From VXYL01 sp965116345 (GTDB lineage Bacteria; Pseudomonadota; Gammaproteobacteria; Pseudomonadales; Azotimanducaceae), in assembly GCA_965116345.1 (NCBI GenBank), contig OZ220680.1, positions 3,596,001 to 3,660,000 of the forward strand: 64,000 nt of DNA. The letters are read 5' to 3'. Both the position numbers and the translations under genes were made by a program. A model generated the notes under the pieces. It was given only the letters and a program-made list of their open reading frames with translations. It was not told where the DNA came from and searched no databases. Within the stretch, counting starts at the first letter, position 1. Every line of letters starts with the position of its first letter. Below are positions 1 to 7,952 of this stretch, one piece after another.

Positions 1-693
1 GAGTTCGGCAAGGGGTGCCTGGACGACCAACCGGCCCCGGTCGATGATGCCCACGTGGGTACACAGACGTTCCACGATCTCCAGCACGTGGGAGGTGATG
101 AAGATCGTGGCACCCTGGTCGGCCGCCCGGGTCAGCAGGTTGCGGATGACTCGGGACGTGACCGCGTCGACGCCTTCGAACGGCTCGTCGAGAAACAGCA
201 ACACGGGGTTGGCGAGCAGGGCGGCGGCCAGCGCGAGCTTCTTCTTCATGCCGTGGGAGTAGTCGATGACCAGGCGTTTCTCTTCGTCCGCGTCGCGGCC
301 GAGTTCCAACAAGGCGAACAACTCGTCGATCCGCTCCTGGGCGAGCTCCTTGGGGACGCGGTACATACGGCCGACGAAGGTCAGGTTCTCGCGACCGGTC
401 AACAGGTCGTACAGCGCCAAATCTTCCGGGACGACGCCGATTCGTTGCTTCACCTCCACCGCCTCGGCGGGGTCGAGGGGGTTCTTGCCGAGCAGCTTGA
501 TCGAGCCCCCGGTCGGCGCCAGCAGGCCGGTCAGCATCTTCAGGGTGGTAGACTTTCCGGCACCGTTGCGACCCAGAAAGCCGTACAGGGTTCCCCGTTC
601 AATCCGCAGATCGAGATCGTCCACGGCACGCAGTTCGCCGAACTGGCGGCACAGCCGGGAGGTCTCGACGGCGAACTCGGGGGCGGGGACCAT
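1..693 (-). CDS. ABC transporter ATP-binding protein (3' end beyond left edge)
   Basis: This is the cytoplasmic ATPase subunit of an ABC-2-type exporter. The first 231 residues are present and the reading frame stays open to the edge, so the C-terminus is missing. Visible motifs are a Walker A (GRNGAGKST) near residue 39, a signature loop in the variant form YSHGMKKK instead of LSGGQ, a Walker B ending LFLDEPFEG, and an H-loop in ITSHVLE. The YSHGM variant is common in ATPases that pair with ABC-2 permeases such as the EcsA and gliding/antibiotic export types. The permease would be expected just outside the window. The ATG at 691-693 is chosen because the ABC fold starts about ten residues in. 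The substrate cannot be told. Confidence 0.93.
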   Translation of the reverse strand, partial: MVPAPEFAVETSRLCRQFGELRAVDDLDLRIERGTLYGFLGRNGAGKSTTLKMLTGLLAPTGGSIKLLGKNPLDPAEAVEVKQRIGVVPEDLALYDLLTGRENLTFVGRMYRVPKELAQERIDELFALLELGRDADEEKRLVIDYSHGMKKKLALAAALLANPVLLFLDEPFEGVDAVTSRVIRNLLTRAADQGATIFITSHVLEIVERLCTHVGIIDRGRLVVQAPLAEL

Positions 694-777
694 GGGAGAG
701 CAAGTCTACCCGTTTGTCGTGGGCTCGTCGGACCACCGGCGAGTCGTCGGTGGGAGTAGAAGAAGGAGAGCGGACCC

Positions 778-1542
778 ATGAGCGATAGCGAACCGGCAAT
801 GTCCGGAGGCGCCCCGTCCGGCGGTTCTCTACCGACCCCGTGGGGATTCTGGGCGACGGCGGGACTGGGCGTGGCGGTCTTCGTCGCGTTCCTGGTGATC
901 CAGTCCGTGGCGAGCATCCCGTTCGTACTCGCCGGCATGGTCGAGAACCCCGGCATGTCGTCCGCGGACGTGGCCCTTACGCTGAGTACGAACAGCGAAT
1001 ACATCGCCGCCGCGCTGCTCGCGACGGGGACACTCGGCACGCTTGCCGTAGGGTCGTTCGCCTGGCTCCGCCGAGGCATCCCGGTGCGGGACTACCTGGC
1101 GTTGTCCGCCCCCAAGGGCAGGGCGCTCGTGCTGTGGATTGCGGTCACCGTCGCTGCCGTGGCGCTGCTGCAGGCCGCCACGGTGCTCCTCGGTCGCGAC
1201 ACGCCCGAGTTCGTGGTCGATCTCTACGCCAACGTCCGCCTGCCGCTTCTTCTCGCCATCGGTACCGTCGTTGGCGCGCCGTTGTTCGAGGAGGCGTTCT
1301 TCCGGGGATTCCTGTTCGCCGGTTGGTCGCGATCGAGGCTGGGCGTCTCGGGGACGATCCTGCTCACCTCGTTCGTGTGGGCGCTCATGCACATCCAATA
1401 CGGAATCTACGAGATCGCGCAGATCTTCCTGCTGGGCATCGTGCTGGCGGCCGCTAGGGCCCATACCGGGACGCTGGCCGTGCCCTTGGCGATGCACGCC
1501 ATGGTCAACCTCGGCGCGCACATGCAGATGGTCTACAGCTGA
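778..1542 (+). CDS. CPBP family intramembrane metalloprotease (CAAX/Abi type)
   Basis: A 254-residue polytopic membrane protein with the three motifs of the CPBP (Rce1/Abi) family: EEAFFR near residues 171-176, a Phe-x3-His motif with the His near 205 (WALMHIQ), and a third conserved His near 240 (MHAMVNL). In family members these residues form the glutamate/histidine metalloprotease site inside the membrane. A good Shine-Dalgarno (AAGGAG) lies upstream of the ATG. The gene is divergent from the ABC ATPase and followed after 3 bp by a methyltransferase, so the two are probably co-transcribed. The substrate is unknown; family members process prenylated proteins or peptides or give bacteriocin immunity. 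Confidence 0.9.
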   Translation: MSDSEPAMSGGAPSGGSLPTPWGFWATAGLGVAVFVAFLVIQSVASIPFVLAGMVENPGMSSADVALTLSTNSEYIAAALLATGTLGTLAVGSFAWLRRGIPVRDYLALSAPKGRALVLWIAVTVAAVALLQAATVLLGRDTPEFVVDLYANVRLPLLLAIGTVVGAPLFEEAFFRGFLFAGWSRSRLGVSGTILLTSFVWALMHIQYGIYEIAQIFLLGIVLAAARAHTGTLAVPLAMHAMVNLGAHMQMVYS

Positions 1543-1545
1543 CCG

Positions 1546-2190
1546 ATGCCTGAACTCGAGCGCATTCCCGAGGAGCACATCTACCGTGCCTACGGCATCT
1601 ATCTGCTGACGTCGCAGCACCGGCTGATCCGACGCCTGAAACGCCTCTACGAGCCTTCCATCCACGGCAACAAGGCGTGGCGCTCGAGTTTCCTGCTGAT
1701 GGACTACCTCCTGCACAACCCGCCGCGGCGCGGATCCCGGGTGATGGAACTCGGCTGTGGCTGGGGACCGGGTGCCGTGTTCTGCGCGCGCCGTTTCAAC
1801 GCCCGGGTAACGGGCGTGGACCTCGACAGCAACGTCTTCCCCTATCTCGAGGTGATCTCCGCGCTTAACGACGTCAAGGTCGCGCCGCTGGAGAGCAACT
1901 TCAACAACCTGAGCGCCCAGTGTCTGGGTCGCGAACACCTGTTGATCGGTTCCGACATCTGTTTCTGGGACAGCATGATCAAGCCGCTGTTCGACGTGAT
2001 TCAGCGGGCGCTGGAAGGTGGTGCCAAGCGTTTCGTGATCGCCGACCCCGGCCGACCGACGTTCTATGAACTGGCGGATCGCTGCCGCAAGCAGAACTGG
2101 GACGTGACGCTCAGCGAGTGGTACGCCGTCGAACCGTCGCGCACCACAGGCGAAGTCCTCGAAGTGCGACCACAGGGGCGACCCTCATAG
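1546..2190 (+). CDS. SAM-dependent methyltransferase (class I)
   Basis: A 214-residue cytoplasmic protein with a Rossmann-type SAM site: motif I is VMELGCGWGPG near residues 66-76, followed by an acidic strand end in VTGVDLDSN. A strand reading FVIADPG late in the protein matches the usual motif region before the last strands. The acceptor substrate cannot be read from the sequence. It starts 3 bp after the CPBP protease stop codon. Its last codons (reading RPQGRPS) run into a GGGCGACC-type repeat fragment, so the natural C-terminus may have been altered by repeat insertion. Confidence 0.82.
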   Translation: MPELERIPEEHIYRAYGIYLLTSQHRLIRRLKRLYEPSIHGNKAWRSSFLLMDYLLHNPPRRGSRVMELGCGWGPGAVFCARRFNARVTGVDLDSNVFPYLEVISALNDVKVAPLESNFNNLSAQCLGREHLLIGSDICFWDSMIKPLFDVIQRALEGGAKRFVIADPGRPTFYELADRCRKQNWDVTLSEWYAVEPSRTTGEVLEVRPQGRPS

Positions 2191-2565
2191 GCGCCAACTT
2201 CCGGGCAGGAGACACCGCCATTGGCGCCGCCGAGGGGTCGGTCTACCGACATCGCGCCTGCGGACTCCAGGGATAAGAACATCGCCCGTTTCAAACGGCT
2301 CGAGCCTTCGTATCGCGGAGTAGCGTTTTCCACGGGCTGTCCACGGTCGCGATCCCCTCAGTCACCAAAGCGGCGGTGGGCAGGCGGTGGGAAACGCGGT
2401 GCGGATCAATGACAGACTCGTCCACCTCGAGGAAGGCGACGACCTGCCCTGATAGTCCGAATCCGTCTGGTAAGAACATCGCCTGTTTCAAACGGTCCGG
2501 GTGTTGGGTTGCCGCGCACGAACCGCGCCTTCAACCCGGAGTCGCCACTGGCCGAGGTCGTCGAT

Positions 2566-2640
2566 GGGGTTATCCACCCTTTGCCCACCCCGCCTCGATT
2601 GATTGAGGACCGTCGGCGTGGACAAAGCGTGGATAACCCC
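2566..2640. repeat. 75-bp inverted repeat, copy 1 (hairpin)
   Basis: The left arm 2566-2588 starts GGGGTTATCCAC and the right arm 2618-2640 ends GTGGATAACCCC. The 23-nt arms pair with two mismatches, and the 29-bp spacer carries a smaller palindrome (CCTCGATTGATTGAGG). Both arms contain TTATCCAC, which matches 8 of 9 bases of the DnaA box. Confidence 0.85.
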
Positions 2641-3020
2641 GCCAACGCTGTGCCACCGGCCGAAAGGGAGTCCGTCTCCGTGCCGCCGGGGGTCGGTTCT
2701 TCCGACATCGCGCCTGCCGACTCCGGGGATGAGAACATCGCCCGTTTCAAACGGCGCGAGCCTTCGTATCGCGGAGTAGCGTTTTCCACGGGCTGTCCAC
2801 GGTCGCGATCCCCTCAGTCACCACAGCGGCGGTGGGCAGGCGGTGGGAAACGCGGTGCCGGTCAATGACAGACTCGTCCACCTGGAAGGCTATAACCTGC
2901 CCGATGGTCCGAATCCGTCTGGTAAGAACATCGCCCGTTTCAAACGGTTTGGGGTGTTGGGTTGCCGCTGCACGAAGGTGCGCCATGAACCGGAAGTTCC
3001 CACTGGCGGAGGTCGTCGAT

Positions 3021-3095
3021 GGGGTTATCCACCCTTTGCCCACCCCGCCTCGATTGATTGAGGACCGTCGGCGTGGACAAAGCGTGGATAACCCC
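3021..3095. repeat. 75-bp inverted repeat, copy 2 (hairpin)
   Basis: Same structure as the copy at 2566, with arms 3021-3043 and 3073-3095. It is conserved together with its flanks inside the second repeat unit. Confidence 0.85.
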
Positions 3096-3394
3096 GCCGC
3101 CGCTGTGCCACGGACCGAAAGGGAACCCGTCTCCGTGACGCCGAGGGGTCGGTCTTCCGACATCGCGCCTGCCGACTCAGGGGATGAGAACATCGCCCGT
3201 TTCAAACGGCTCGAGCCTTCGTATCGCGGAGCCGGTCAATGACGGACTCGTCCACCTGGAAGGCTATAACCTGCCCGATGGTCCGAATCCGTCTGGTAAG
3301 AACATCGCCCGTTTCAAACGGTTTGGGGTGTTGGGTTGCCGCTGCACGAAGGTGCGCCATGAACCGGAAGTTCCCACTGGCGGAGGTCGTCGAT

Positions 3395-3469
3395 GGGGTT
3401 ATCCACTCTTTGCCCACCCCGCCTCGATTGATTGAGGACCGTCGGCGTGGACAAAGCGTGGATAACCCC
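3395..3469. repeat. 75-bp inverted repeat, copy 3 (hairpin)
   Basis: Arms are 3395-3417 and 3447-3469. The left arm has one extra change (CCACTCTTTG for CCACCCTTTG), so this copy is slightly less symmetric. It lies in the shortened third unit, about 50 bp before the LexA box. Confidence 0.85.
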
Positions 3470-3521
3470 GCCGCCGCTGTGCCACCGACCGAAAGGGAGT
3501 CCGTCCCGCTGAAACTCGATA

Positions 3522-3541
3522 TACTGTGGACATATACAGTA
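3522..3541 (+). promoter_or_regulatory. Candidate LexA (SOS) box upstream of the transposase
   Basis: TACTGTGGACATATACAGTA contains CTGT-N8-ACAG and keeps the outer TA bases, so both halves match the gammaproteobacterial LexA consensus TACTG-N10-CAGTA. It ends about 49 bp before the transposase ATG, a suitable place for a repressor. I did not identify convincing -35 and -10 elements. The match is seen directly; regulation is inferred. Confidence 0.7.
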
Positions 3542-3590
3542 TTCTGGTGTAAGCTCCCCACCAGTAGCAGTACCCCCTTCCGTGACCCCC

Positions 3591-4307
3591 ATGCCCCGCA
3601 AGCGTCGCCAAGATCCTAAACAGACCACCCTCGCGTTCAGGCCGACCGGCCGCGGCGGCGCCCGGCCCGGCGCGGGACGCCGGCGGACCTCCAGGTCCCG
3701 GGTTCCGCACCGCAGCCGCGAGCGCATTCCCCGGCACTGCCCGGTGCACGTCACCCTGCGGGTGCTCGACGGCCTGCCGCGGCTGCGTCGAGCGGCGTTC
3801 GTGCGGGCGTTCCGGGAGTCGCTGCGGCGGATGTCGCGGCCCGGGTTCCGGGTGGTGCACTACTCGATCCAGGACAACCACGCCCACTTCATCGTCGAGG
3901 CGGCCGGCAGGGAGCGCCTGGCCAACGGCATGAAGAGCCTCGGTGCCCGTTTCGCGCGGTGCGTCAACCGGGTGTTCGAACGCACGGGCAAGGTGCTGGC
4001 GGACCGCTTCCACCACGTCGTGAAGCGGACGCCGACGGAGGTGCGGCGGGCGCTGGCGTACGTGCTGCTCAACATCCGCAAACACTACAAGGAGAGACGG
4101 GGCAGGAAGCCGCCGATGGTTCTGGACGGAGCGAGTTCGGGGATATGGTTCGATGGCTGGAAAGGCAGGGAGCCGCCGCCATCGGGTCGATGCGCGGATG
4201 CCGACCGCGCCTGCGAGGTCGCCGAACCGCATACGTGGCTGCTTGGCAAGGGCTGGCGGAGGATCGGCTTGATCGATCCCGCGGAGGTGCCGGGCCGCAA
4301 TCCGTAG
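3591..4307 (+). CDS. REP-associated tyrosine transposase (Y1_Tnp/RAYT-like)
   Basis: A 238-residue protein of the IS200-like Y1 transposase superfamily. These single-strand DNA nucleases use a HUH metal site and one tyrosine. The HUH pair is visible in SIQDNHAHFIVEA, an upstream His-Val-Thr strand is in PVHVTLR, and the likely catalytic Tyr lies in ALAYVLLNIRKHY. The N-terminus is very basic. The ATG at 3591 is preferred over an in-frame GTG at 3582; neither has a clear ribosome site. It stands alone beside a palindromic repeat array, as RAYT genes do, and has a LexA box upstream. RAYT proteins generally mobilise REP sequences rather than themselves. The family is fairly sure; activity is unknown. 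Confidence 0.85.
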   Translation: MPRKRRQDPKQTTLAFRPTGRGGARPGAGRRRTSRSRVPHRSRERIPRHCPVHVTLRVLDGLPRLRRAAFVRAFRESLRRMSRPGFRVVHYSIQDNHAHFIVEAAGRERLANGMKSLGARFARCVNRVFERTGKVLADRFHHVVKRTPTEVRRALAYVLLNIRKHYKERRGRKPPMVLDGASSGIWFDGWKGREPPPSGRCADADRACEVAEPHTWLLGKGWRRIGLIDPAEVPGRNP

Positions 4308-4376
4308 GCCGTGTCAAACGGCGCGGCGAATTGACCGTGTCGCAACGGGCTCGCTCGGCAAGTTGGCGCCGCGCCT

Positions 4377-5081
4377 CTACGCCTCCGCGGTTGACGAGTC
4401 CTGTGGGCCGAGGAAGTTCTTGATCTCCTGTGACAGGTTGACGCAGGCCTCTTCCTGGACGCGGGCGATGACGGGGACGGGGATCACCACGGCAATGACG
4501 AAACTGGTGCCGGCGGCTTCCGAGCTTAGTGTGCCGACGGTCATCTTGCGCTGGACGTCCCACACCGAGGCCTCGTAGTTCGACCCCCGCTCCCATGACA
4601 GGAAGCCCAGGCAACCGGGTATGCCGCCGGTCACCACCGTGCACTGCAGGCTGCCGGTCTCGTCGGATCGTAGCGTCTGGCCCTCGATCCAGACGAGGTA
4701 GCGGACACCGATCTCGTCGATGCGCTCAGCGATGAGGGGGCGGTTGATGACGCGGGTGAGGTCGTCCATGTTGAGCGGTGCGGTGCGCGGTTCGAACCAG
4801 GGGAAGGTGGCATCGACGAACTCGCGTTCGGTCAGGATGGGCAGTGCGTCGTTGCCGCTGTTGACCTGGTCGCTGACGCACGTGACGAAGTCGTCTTCGG
4901 TCTCGCCCTGGGTCTTGTGCTTCCTCGACAGGATCACCACGGATTCGCTCGCGCCGAGGTCGGTTTCCGCCTGGCGCACGCCCTGGACCGTGGTCTGGAC
5001 ACAGCCGCCCGTGAGCCACGCGGCCGCGAGGACGATCAGGCCAGCCGCGGCGCTCCGTGGGGCAAGCCGTCTGGTGGTCAT
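4377..5081 (-). CDS. Predicted lipoprotein, last gene of the 12-gene envelope operon
   Basis: A 234-residue protein with a lipoprotein signal: a basic start, a hydrophobic stretch, and lipobox LTGGC with Cys27. I do not recognise the mature domain. It has acidic and hydrophobic stretches, four or more further Cys that could form disulfides, and a hydrophobic segment late in the chain (SFVIAVVIPVPVIA) that could be buried or membrane-associated. Its ATG overlaps the stop of the preceding gene as ATGA, so translation is probably coupled. It is the last of twelve same-strand genes ending before the transposase. Location in the outer membrane or periplasm is inferred; no function is assigned. Confidence 0.8.
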   Translation of the reverse strand: MTTRRLAPRSAAAGLIVLAAAWLTGGCVQTTVQGVRQAETDLGASESVVILSRKHKTQGETEDDFVTCVSDQVNSGNDALPILTEREFVDATFPWFEPRTAPLNMDDLTRVINRPLIAERIDEIGVRYLVWIEGQTLRSDETGSLQCTVVTGGIPGCLGFLSWERGSNYEASVWDVQRKMTVGTLSSEAAGTSFVIAVVIPVPVIARVQEEACVNLSQEIKNFLGPQDSSTAEA

Positions 5082-5854
5082 CGTCCGACCTGCTGCGTGG
5101 GCGTGGCGAGCGCTTGGGGGTTGTCGAGCATGGCGAGCCAGTCCTGGGACTCCGGTTGGTCGCGGAACTGAAACGAGAGCAGGCCGGCGGCATCGCGCAA
5201 CGCCCAGATGGTGGCCTGGTTGAGTGCCGGTGAAGCCTGCCCGAGACCGCCGAAGTTGGCCTCGTTGGCCTTGCCGTAGCCGATCACGGGAAGTTCGCCC
5301 AAGCGGTTGCCGTTGGTATCGTAGAGGTCCAGCCGGTAGCGGATCCAGACCTCGTAGAACTCGCCGCCCGTCTGTTTCGGAATCGCGAGTTGGACCTCTT
5401 CGATGCTCGGCGCGATGATGCCGGCGACGGCTGGCCGGGTGCCGTCTGGGCGGGTGAACCTCACCGGCTGCGGATCCGGCGCCTCGTCGGCTTCGGCGCT
5501 GTCGGAGTCGTCGTCGACTTTGTCGTCGTCAGCGGAGGTGTCGTCGCCACCGACGCGGGCCATGGGCACGACGGTCTCGAACATCGCGTCGAAGACCTGG
5601 GCGAACACCGGCGCCTGGGAGGCGCCGATGTCGATTCGGTAGAAACCGTGGTCGACGAGTTCCTCTTCATGGATATAGTTCGTCAGGATATCGTCGAAGT
5701 AGATGCCGACCGCGGCGTCGATCGGTTCGACCAGCGGTCGAGGCACACTGACGTCCACGGTGATGGATGCGCCGCTGCTACAGCCGCCGAGCAACCACCC
5801 GGCGATCAACGCGATAGTCAGCGCAACGTACAGACACCGTCGATTGCGATACAC
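5078..5854 (-). CDS. Predicted lipoprotein with acidic linker
   Basis: A 258-residue predicted lipoprotein. The GTG at 5852-5854 is chosen because it gives a short basic start, a hydrophobic core and lipobox LLGGC with Cys25, and is preceded by GGGGAG. A longer in-frame reading exists only because the upstream gene is open in another frame. The mature part has an N-terminal domain, then a very acidic low-complexity linker near residues 95-120 (rich in Asp with Ser and Ala), then a second domain. No known family is recognised. It lies 32 bp after the second vWA gene and overlaps the next lipoprotein gene by 4 bp. It is probably anchored to the outer membrane; its role is inferred only from the operon. 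Confidence 0.78.
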   Translation of the reverse strand: MYRNRRCLYVALTIALIAGWLLGGCSSGASITVDVSVPRPLVEPIDAAVGIYFDDILTNYIHEEELVDHGFYRIDIGASQAPVFAQVFDAMFETVVPMARVGGDDTSADDDKVDDDSDSAEADEAPDPQPVRFTRPDGTRPAVAGIIAPSIEEVQLAIPKQTGGEFYEVWIRYRLDLYDTNGNRLGELPVIGYGKANEANFGGLGQASPALNQATIWALRDAAGLLSFQFRDQPESQDWLAMLDNPQALATPTQQVGR

Positions 5855-5886
5855 GCGAAAGGCGCTCCCCGTGGGTCGGTTGAAGC

Positions 5887-6867
5887 CTACTCCAATCGCG
5901 GCAGGGCGACAAAGGTTCCGTTGTTCCGGTAAGTGAGCTCGCGCATGAGGGCGGCGAACCGGTTGCCGGAGGGGGAGCCCACAACCACGGGGAAGCCCAC
6001 GGCGTGAATGCGCACGCGTCGGCTGCCGTCCTCGGCGATTCGGTTGAGCCGATCGACAGTGTCCACCACGTCTTCGATGGACCTGCCGGAGAAGTCGTCG
6101 CCGAAGACGTAGATGCTGATCTTCCGGTCGGTGCTGTAGAACGTGGTGATGGCCGCGCGGATACCCTCCACGGGGCTGGAGTTGGACTGGGCGCTCCAAG
6201 TGCCGAGAAGCCGCACGATGTCGCGCCGGCGGGTTTCGGAATCCGGTATCCAGCGGCCGGCGAACTGCGGAAACATGTAGTCGCCCATGTCGTTCATCAC
6301 TTGGATGCCCTTGACGCGGGGATAGATCTGCAGCGTCTCCTGGATCTTCCTCTGCACAACGCCCCACGCCCACTGGCGCATGCTGCCCGAGGTGTCGATG
6401 ACGAAAATGATGTACTCGCTGTCGACCGTGATGCCGCCGATGGTGTTGGTGCTGCGCACGAAGTCGAGGCCCAGCAGTCGTTCCATCTCCGCAGTCAGCG
6501 ACTGCTTGGCCCGGGCGAGCCGCATACGCTCGTTGTTCTGGAATTCGGCTTCGTCCGCGGTGGCGTGGTAGCGGGCGAGGATGTCGTTCAGGTCGCGTTC
6601 CAGGCGCGCCAGTTCAGCCAGATCGCGGGCCAGTTGCCGCTCCTCGTCGGTGAGTTGCCGGGTCAGGACGCGGGTGCGGCCGATGATTTCGTTGAGCGAA
6701 TCCCGCTTCTCGGTCACCAACCCCTCGAGGTTGACCACCGGCTCCTCGAGCAGGATCGGTTCCACCGTCTTGACGATCATCAGCAGCAGGATGATGGCGC
6801 CGAATCCGCAGCAGATGACGTCGAGAAACGATAGGCCGATCTCCTCGAGTCCGCGTCGCGGGATCAT
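5887..6867 (-). CDS. Membrane-anchored vWA protein with ExbD/TolR-like helix (vWA-2)
   Basis: A 326-residue protein. The start MIPRRG (6867) overlaps the upstream stop as ATGA. A single membrane helix spans residues about 13-33 (SFLDVICCGFGAIILLL), with Asp16 at its cytoplasmic end. Residues about 45-130 are a charged coiled coil. The C-terminal half is a von Willebrand A domain: the MIDAS DxSGS motif starts at Asp158 (DTSGSM), a Ser stands where Thr is usual (NSSPVEG), and an Asp follows in YVFGDDFSG. vWA domains bind ligands through a metal. The helix resembles ExbD/TolR/MotB, whose Asp carries protons, and an ExbB-type gene sits four genes upstream. The vWA domain would face the periplasm. 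The family is clear; the motor role is inference. Confidence 0.85.
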   Translation of the reverse strand: MIPRRGLEEIGLSFLDVICCGFGAIILLLMIVKTVEPILLEEPVVNLEGLVTEKRDSLNEIIGRTRVLTRQLTDEERQLARDLAELARLERDLNDILARYHATADEAEFQNNERMRLARAKQSLTAEMERLLGLDFVRSTNTIGGITVDSEYIIFVIDTSGSMRQWAWGVVQRKIQETLQIYPRVKGIQVMNDMGDYMFPQFAGRWIPDSETRRRDIVRLLGTWSAQSNSSPVEGIRAAITTFYSTDRKISIYVFGDDFSGRSIEDVVDTVDRLNRIAEDGSRRVRIHAVGFPVVVGSPSGNRFAALMRELTYRNNGTFVALPRLE

Positions 6868-7952
6868 GGCCAATCCTTGGACGGCGACATGTACGTGCCG
6901 CCGGTGCGGCCCGCCAGGATCCAATAGGCGGCTGACGCTCTAGGGTCGCCTTCCATCGGGAACATGATGACGTTCACGGGTACGCCCCTCGGCATGAGTT
7001 CTGCGGCGGTCTCCATGAATCGTGTACGTTCCCGCCCGCTCACCGTGGCGGAGCGGGGTTCGCGGTTGGTGCGGGTCGGCAGGCCATCGGTGACCAGGTA
7101 CACGTTGTCCGGCAGCGGCCGCAACTGCGCCAAGGCTTCGATCAACCCTTCGAGATTCGTGCCGCCGCTCGGGACCCTGTCCGCCAAGTCGTCGAGGGCT
7201 CCGTTGAGGGTCGCGGCATCGGTGATCGGATACCACGCGTCGGTAGGCAGCAGGGTTCTGGCGTCGTCGCTGTAGAGCAGAATCTGGAAGTTGCTTTCCA
7301 GCGGAATCTGCGCCGTGAGCCAATCCACGGTTGCCAGCGCACGCTGCCACTTGGGTGATGCAAGCTGGCGTTCGCGAGGCATGTTGCGCCGCCGGATGAC
7401 CTGCACGATGGTTTCGTCGAGCATGCTCGCGGAGACGTCGAGGGCGATCAGCACGTGCCGGCCGCCTACGTACAGACCCGTGAGATATTGCCGATCGCCT
7501 TCGCCCTTGATCTCGCGAATACGGGTGCCGGCCAAGGCCTCTTCCTCGTCCTGCAACTGCTTGACGTCCTTTTCACGGGTCTCGACGTCGGACTGCAGTT
7601 GTTCGATGCTCTCGCGCTCGGCCGCCGACTTGGCGTCGAGTTCTTCGAGTTCCTCGAGACGCGTGTCCCGGTCCTCGACCAGGGCGACGAGCTGGCGGTT
7701 GGCATCGGCGACGCGCTTCCTCGTGTCCTGCAGGCGCTCCTGCAGATCGACCAGGTTCTTTTCACCCTCCTCGATCTGGAAGTCGAGCTTGCGCGACTCC
7801 GAGAGCAGGTCGCGGTCGATGTGCTTGGTGGTGTCCTCGATGCGGTGGTTGATGATGAGGAAAACCAGCACGACGGCGCCGAAGCCACACGACATGACGT
7901 CGAGAAACGACAGGGAGAAGACGTTGAACCGCCGGCGGCCGAGCTTGGCCAC
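6864..7952 (-). CDS. Membrane-anchored vWA protein with long coiled coil (vWA-1)
   Basis: A 362-residue paralogue of the downstream vWA protein. A helix at residues about 13-34 (SFLDVMSCGFGAVVLVF) has Asp18. About 100 residues of heptad-like coiled coil follow (45-140), then a vWA domain with MIDAS DVSAS at Asp172, a Thr in SGGTNLEG and an Asp in LVTDGLPT, so the metal site looks complete. The GFGA signature after Asp is shared with vWA-2 at the same place, so the two probably form a pair in one complex. It starts directly after the Hsp70-like gene and overlaps vWA-2 by 4 bp. A partnership with the ExbB-like protein of the same operon is proposed from gene order and the helix. Confidence 0.86.
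   Translation of the reverse strand: MAKLGRRRFNVFSLSFLDVMSCGFGAVVLVFLIINHRIEDTTKHIDRDLLSESRKLDFQIEEGEKNLVDLQERLQDTRKRVADANRQLVALVEDRDTRLEELEELDAKSAAERESIEQLQSDVETREKDVKQLQDEEEALAGTRIREIKGEGDRQYLTGLYVGGRHVLIALDVSASMLDETIVQVIRRRNMPRERQLASPKWQRALATVDWLTAQIPLESNFQILLYSDDARTLLPTDAWYPITDAATLNGALDDLADRVPSGGTNLEGLIEALAQLRPLPDNVYLVTDGLPTRTNREPRSATVSGRERTRFMETAAELMPRGVPVNVIMFPMEGDPRASAAYWILAGRTGGTYMSPSKDWP

Larger units (their letters stand above)
2231..3507. repeat. Tandem array of three ~455-bp repeat units
   Basis: Three near-identical units begin at about 2231, 2687 and 3142 (period about 455). The third is shortened to about 366 bp by loss of about 80 bp after its first REP palindrome. Each unit has two copies of a 13-nt palindrome, CCGTTTCAAACGG: 2286-2298, 2483-2495 (one base changed), 2742-2754, 2935-2947, 3197-3209 and 3309-3321. 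Each also has one 75-bp inverted repeat. Short open frames here are by-products of the repeats and have no recognisable domains. The array directly precedes a REP-associated-type transposase gene, and a related fragment (GTGTCAAACGGCGCG) lies just after that gene near 4313, so the two probably belong together. Confidence 0.9.

Noticed and set aside
2566..3469. Chromosomal origin of replication
   Set aside because: DnaA-like sites are only 8/9 matches inside repeats, there is no AT-rich unwinding element, and dnaA, dnaN or parAB are not near.
2231..3507. CRISPR array or attC integron sites
   Set aside because: Units are 455 bp long with no unique spacers, and the hairpins lack the attC core sequence.
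2221..3619. Several 60-150-codon frames on both strands in the repeat array
   Set aside because: They repeat the same unit sequence, have no recognisable domains and change frame between units.
5854..6373. N-terminal extension of the lipoprotein gene ending at 5078
   Set aside because: It only reads the vWA-2 gene in another frame; the GTG at 5854 gives a proper lipoprotein signal.
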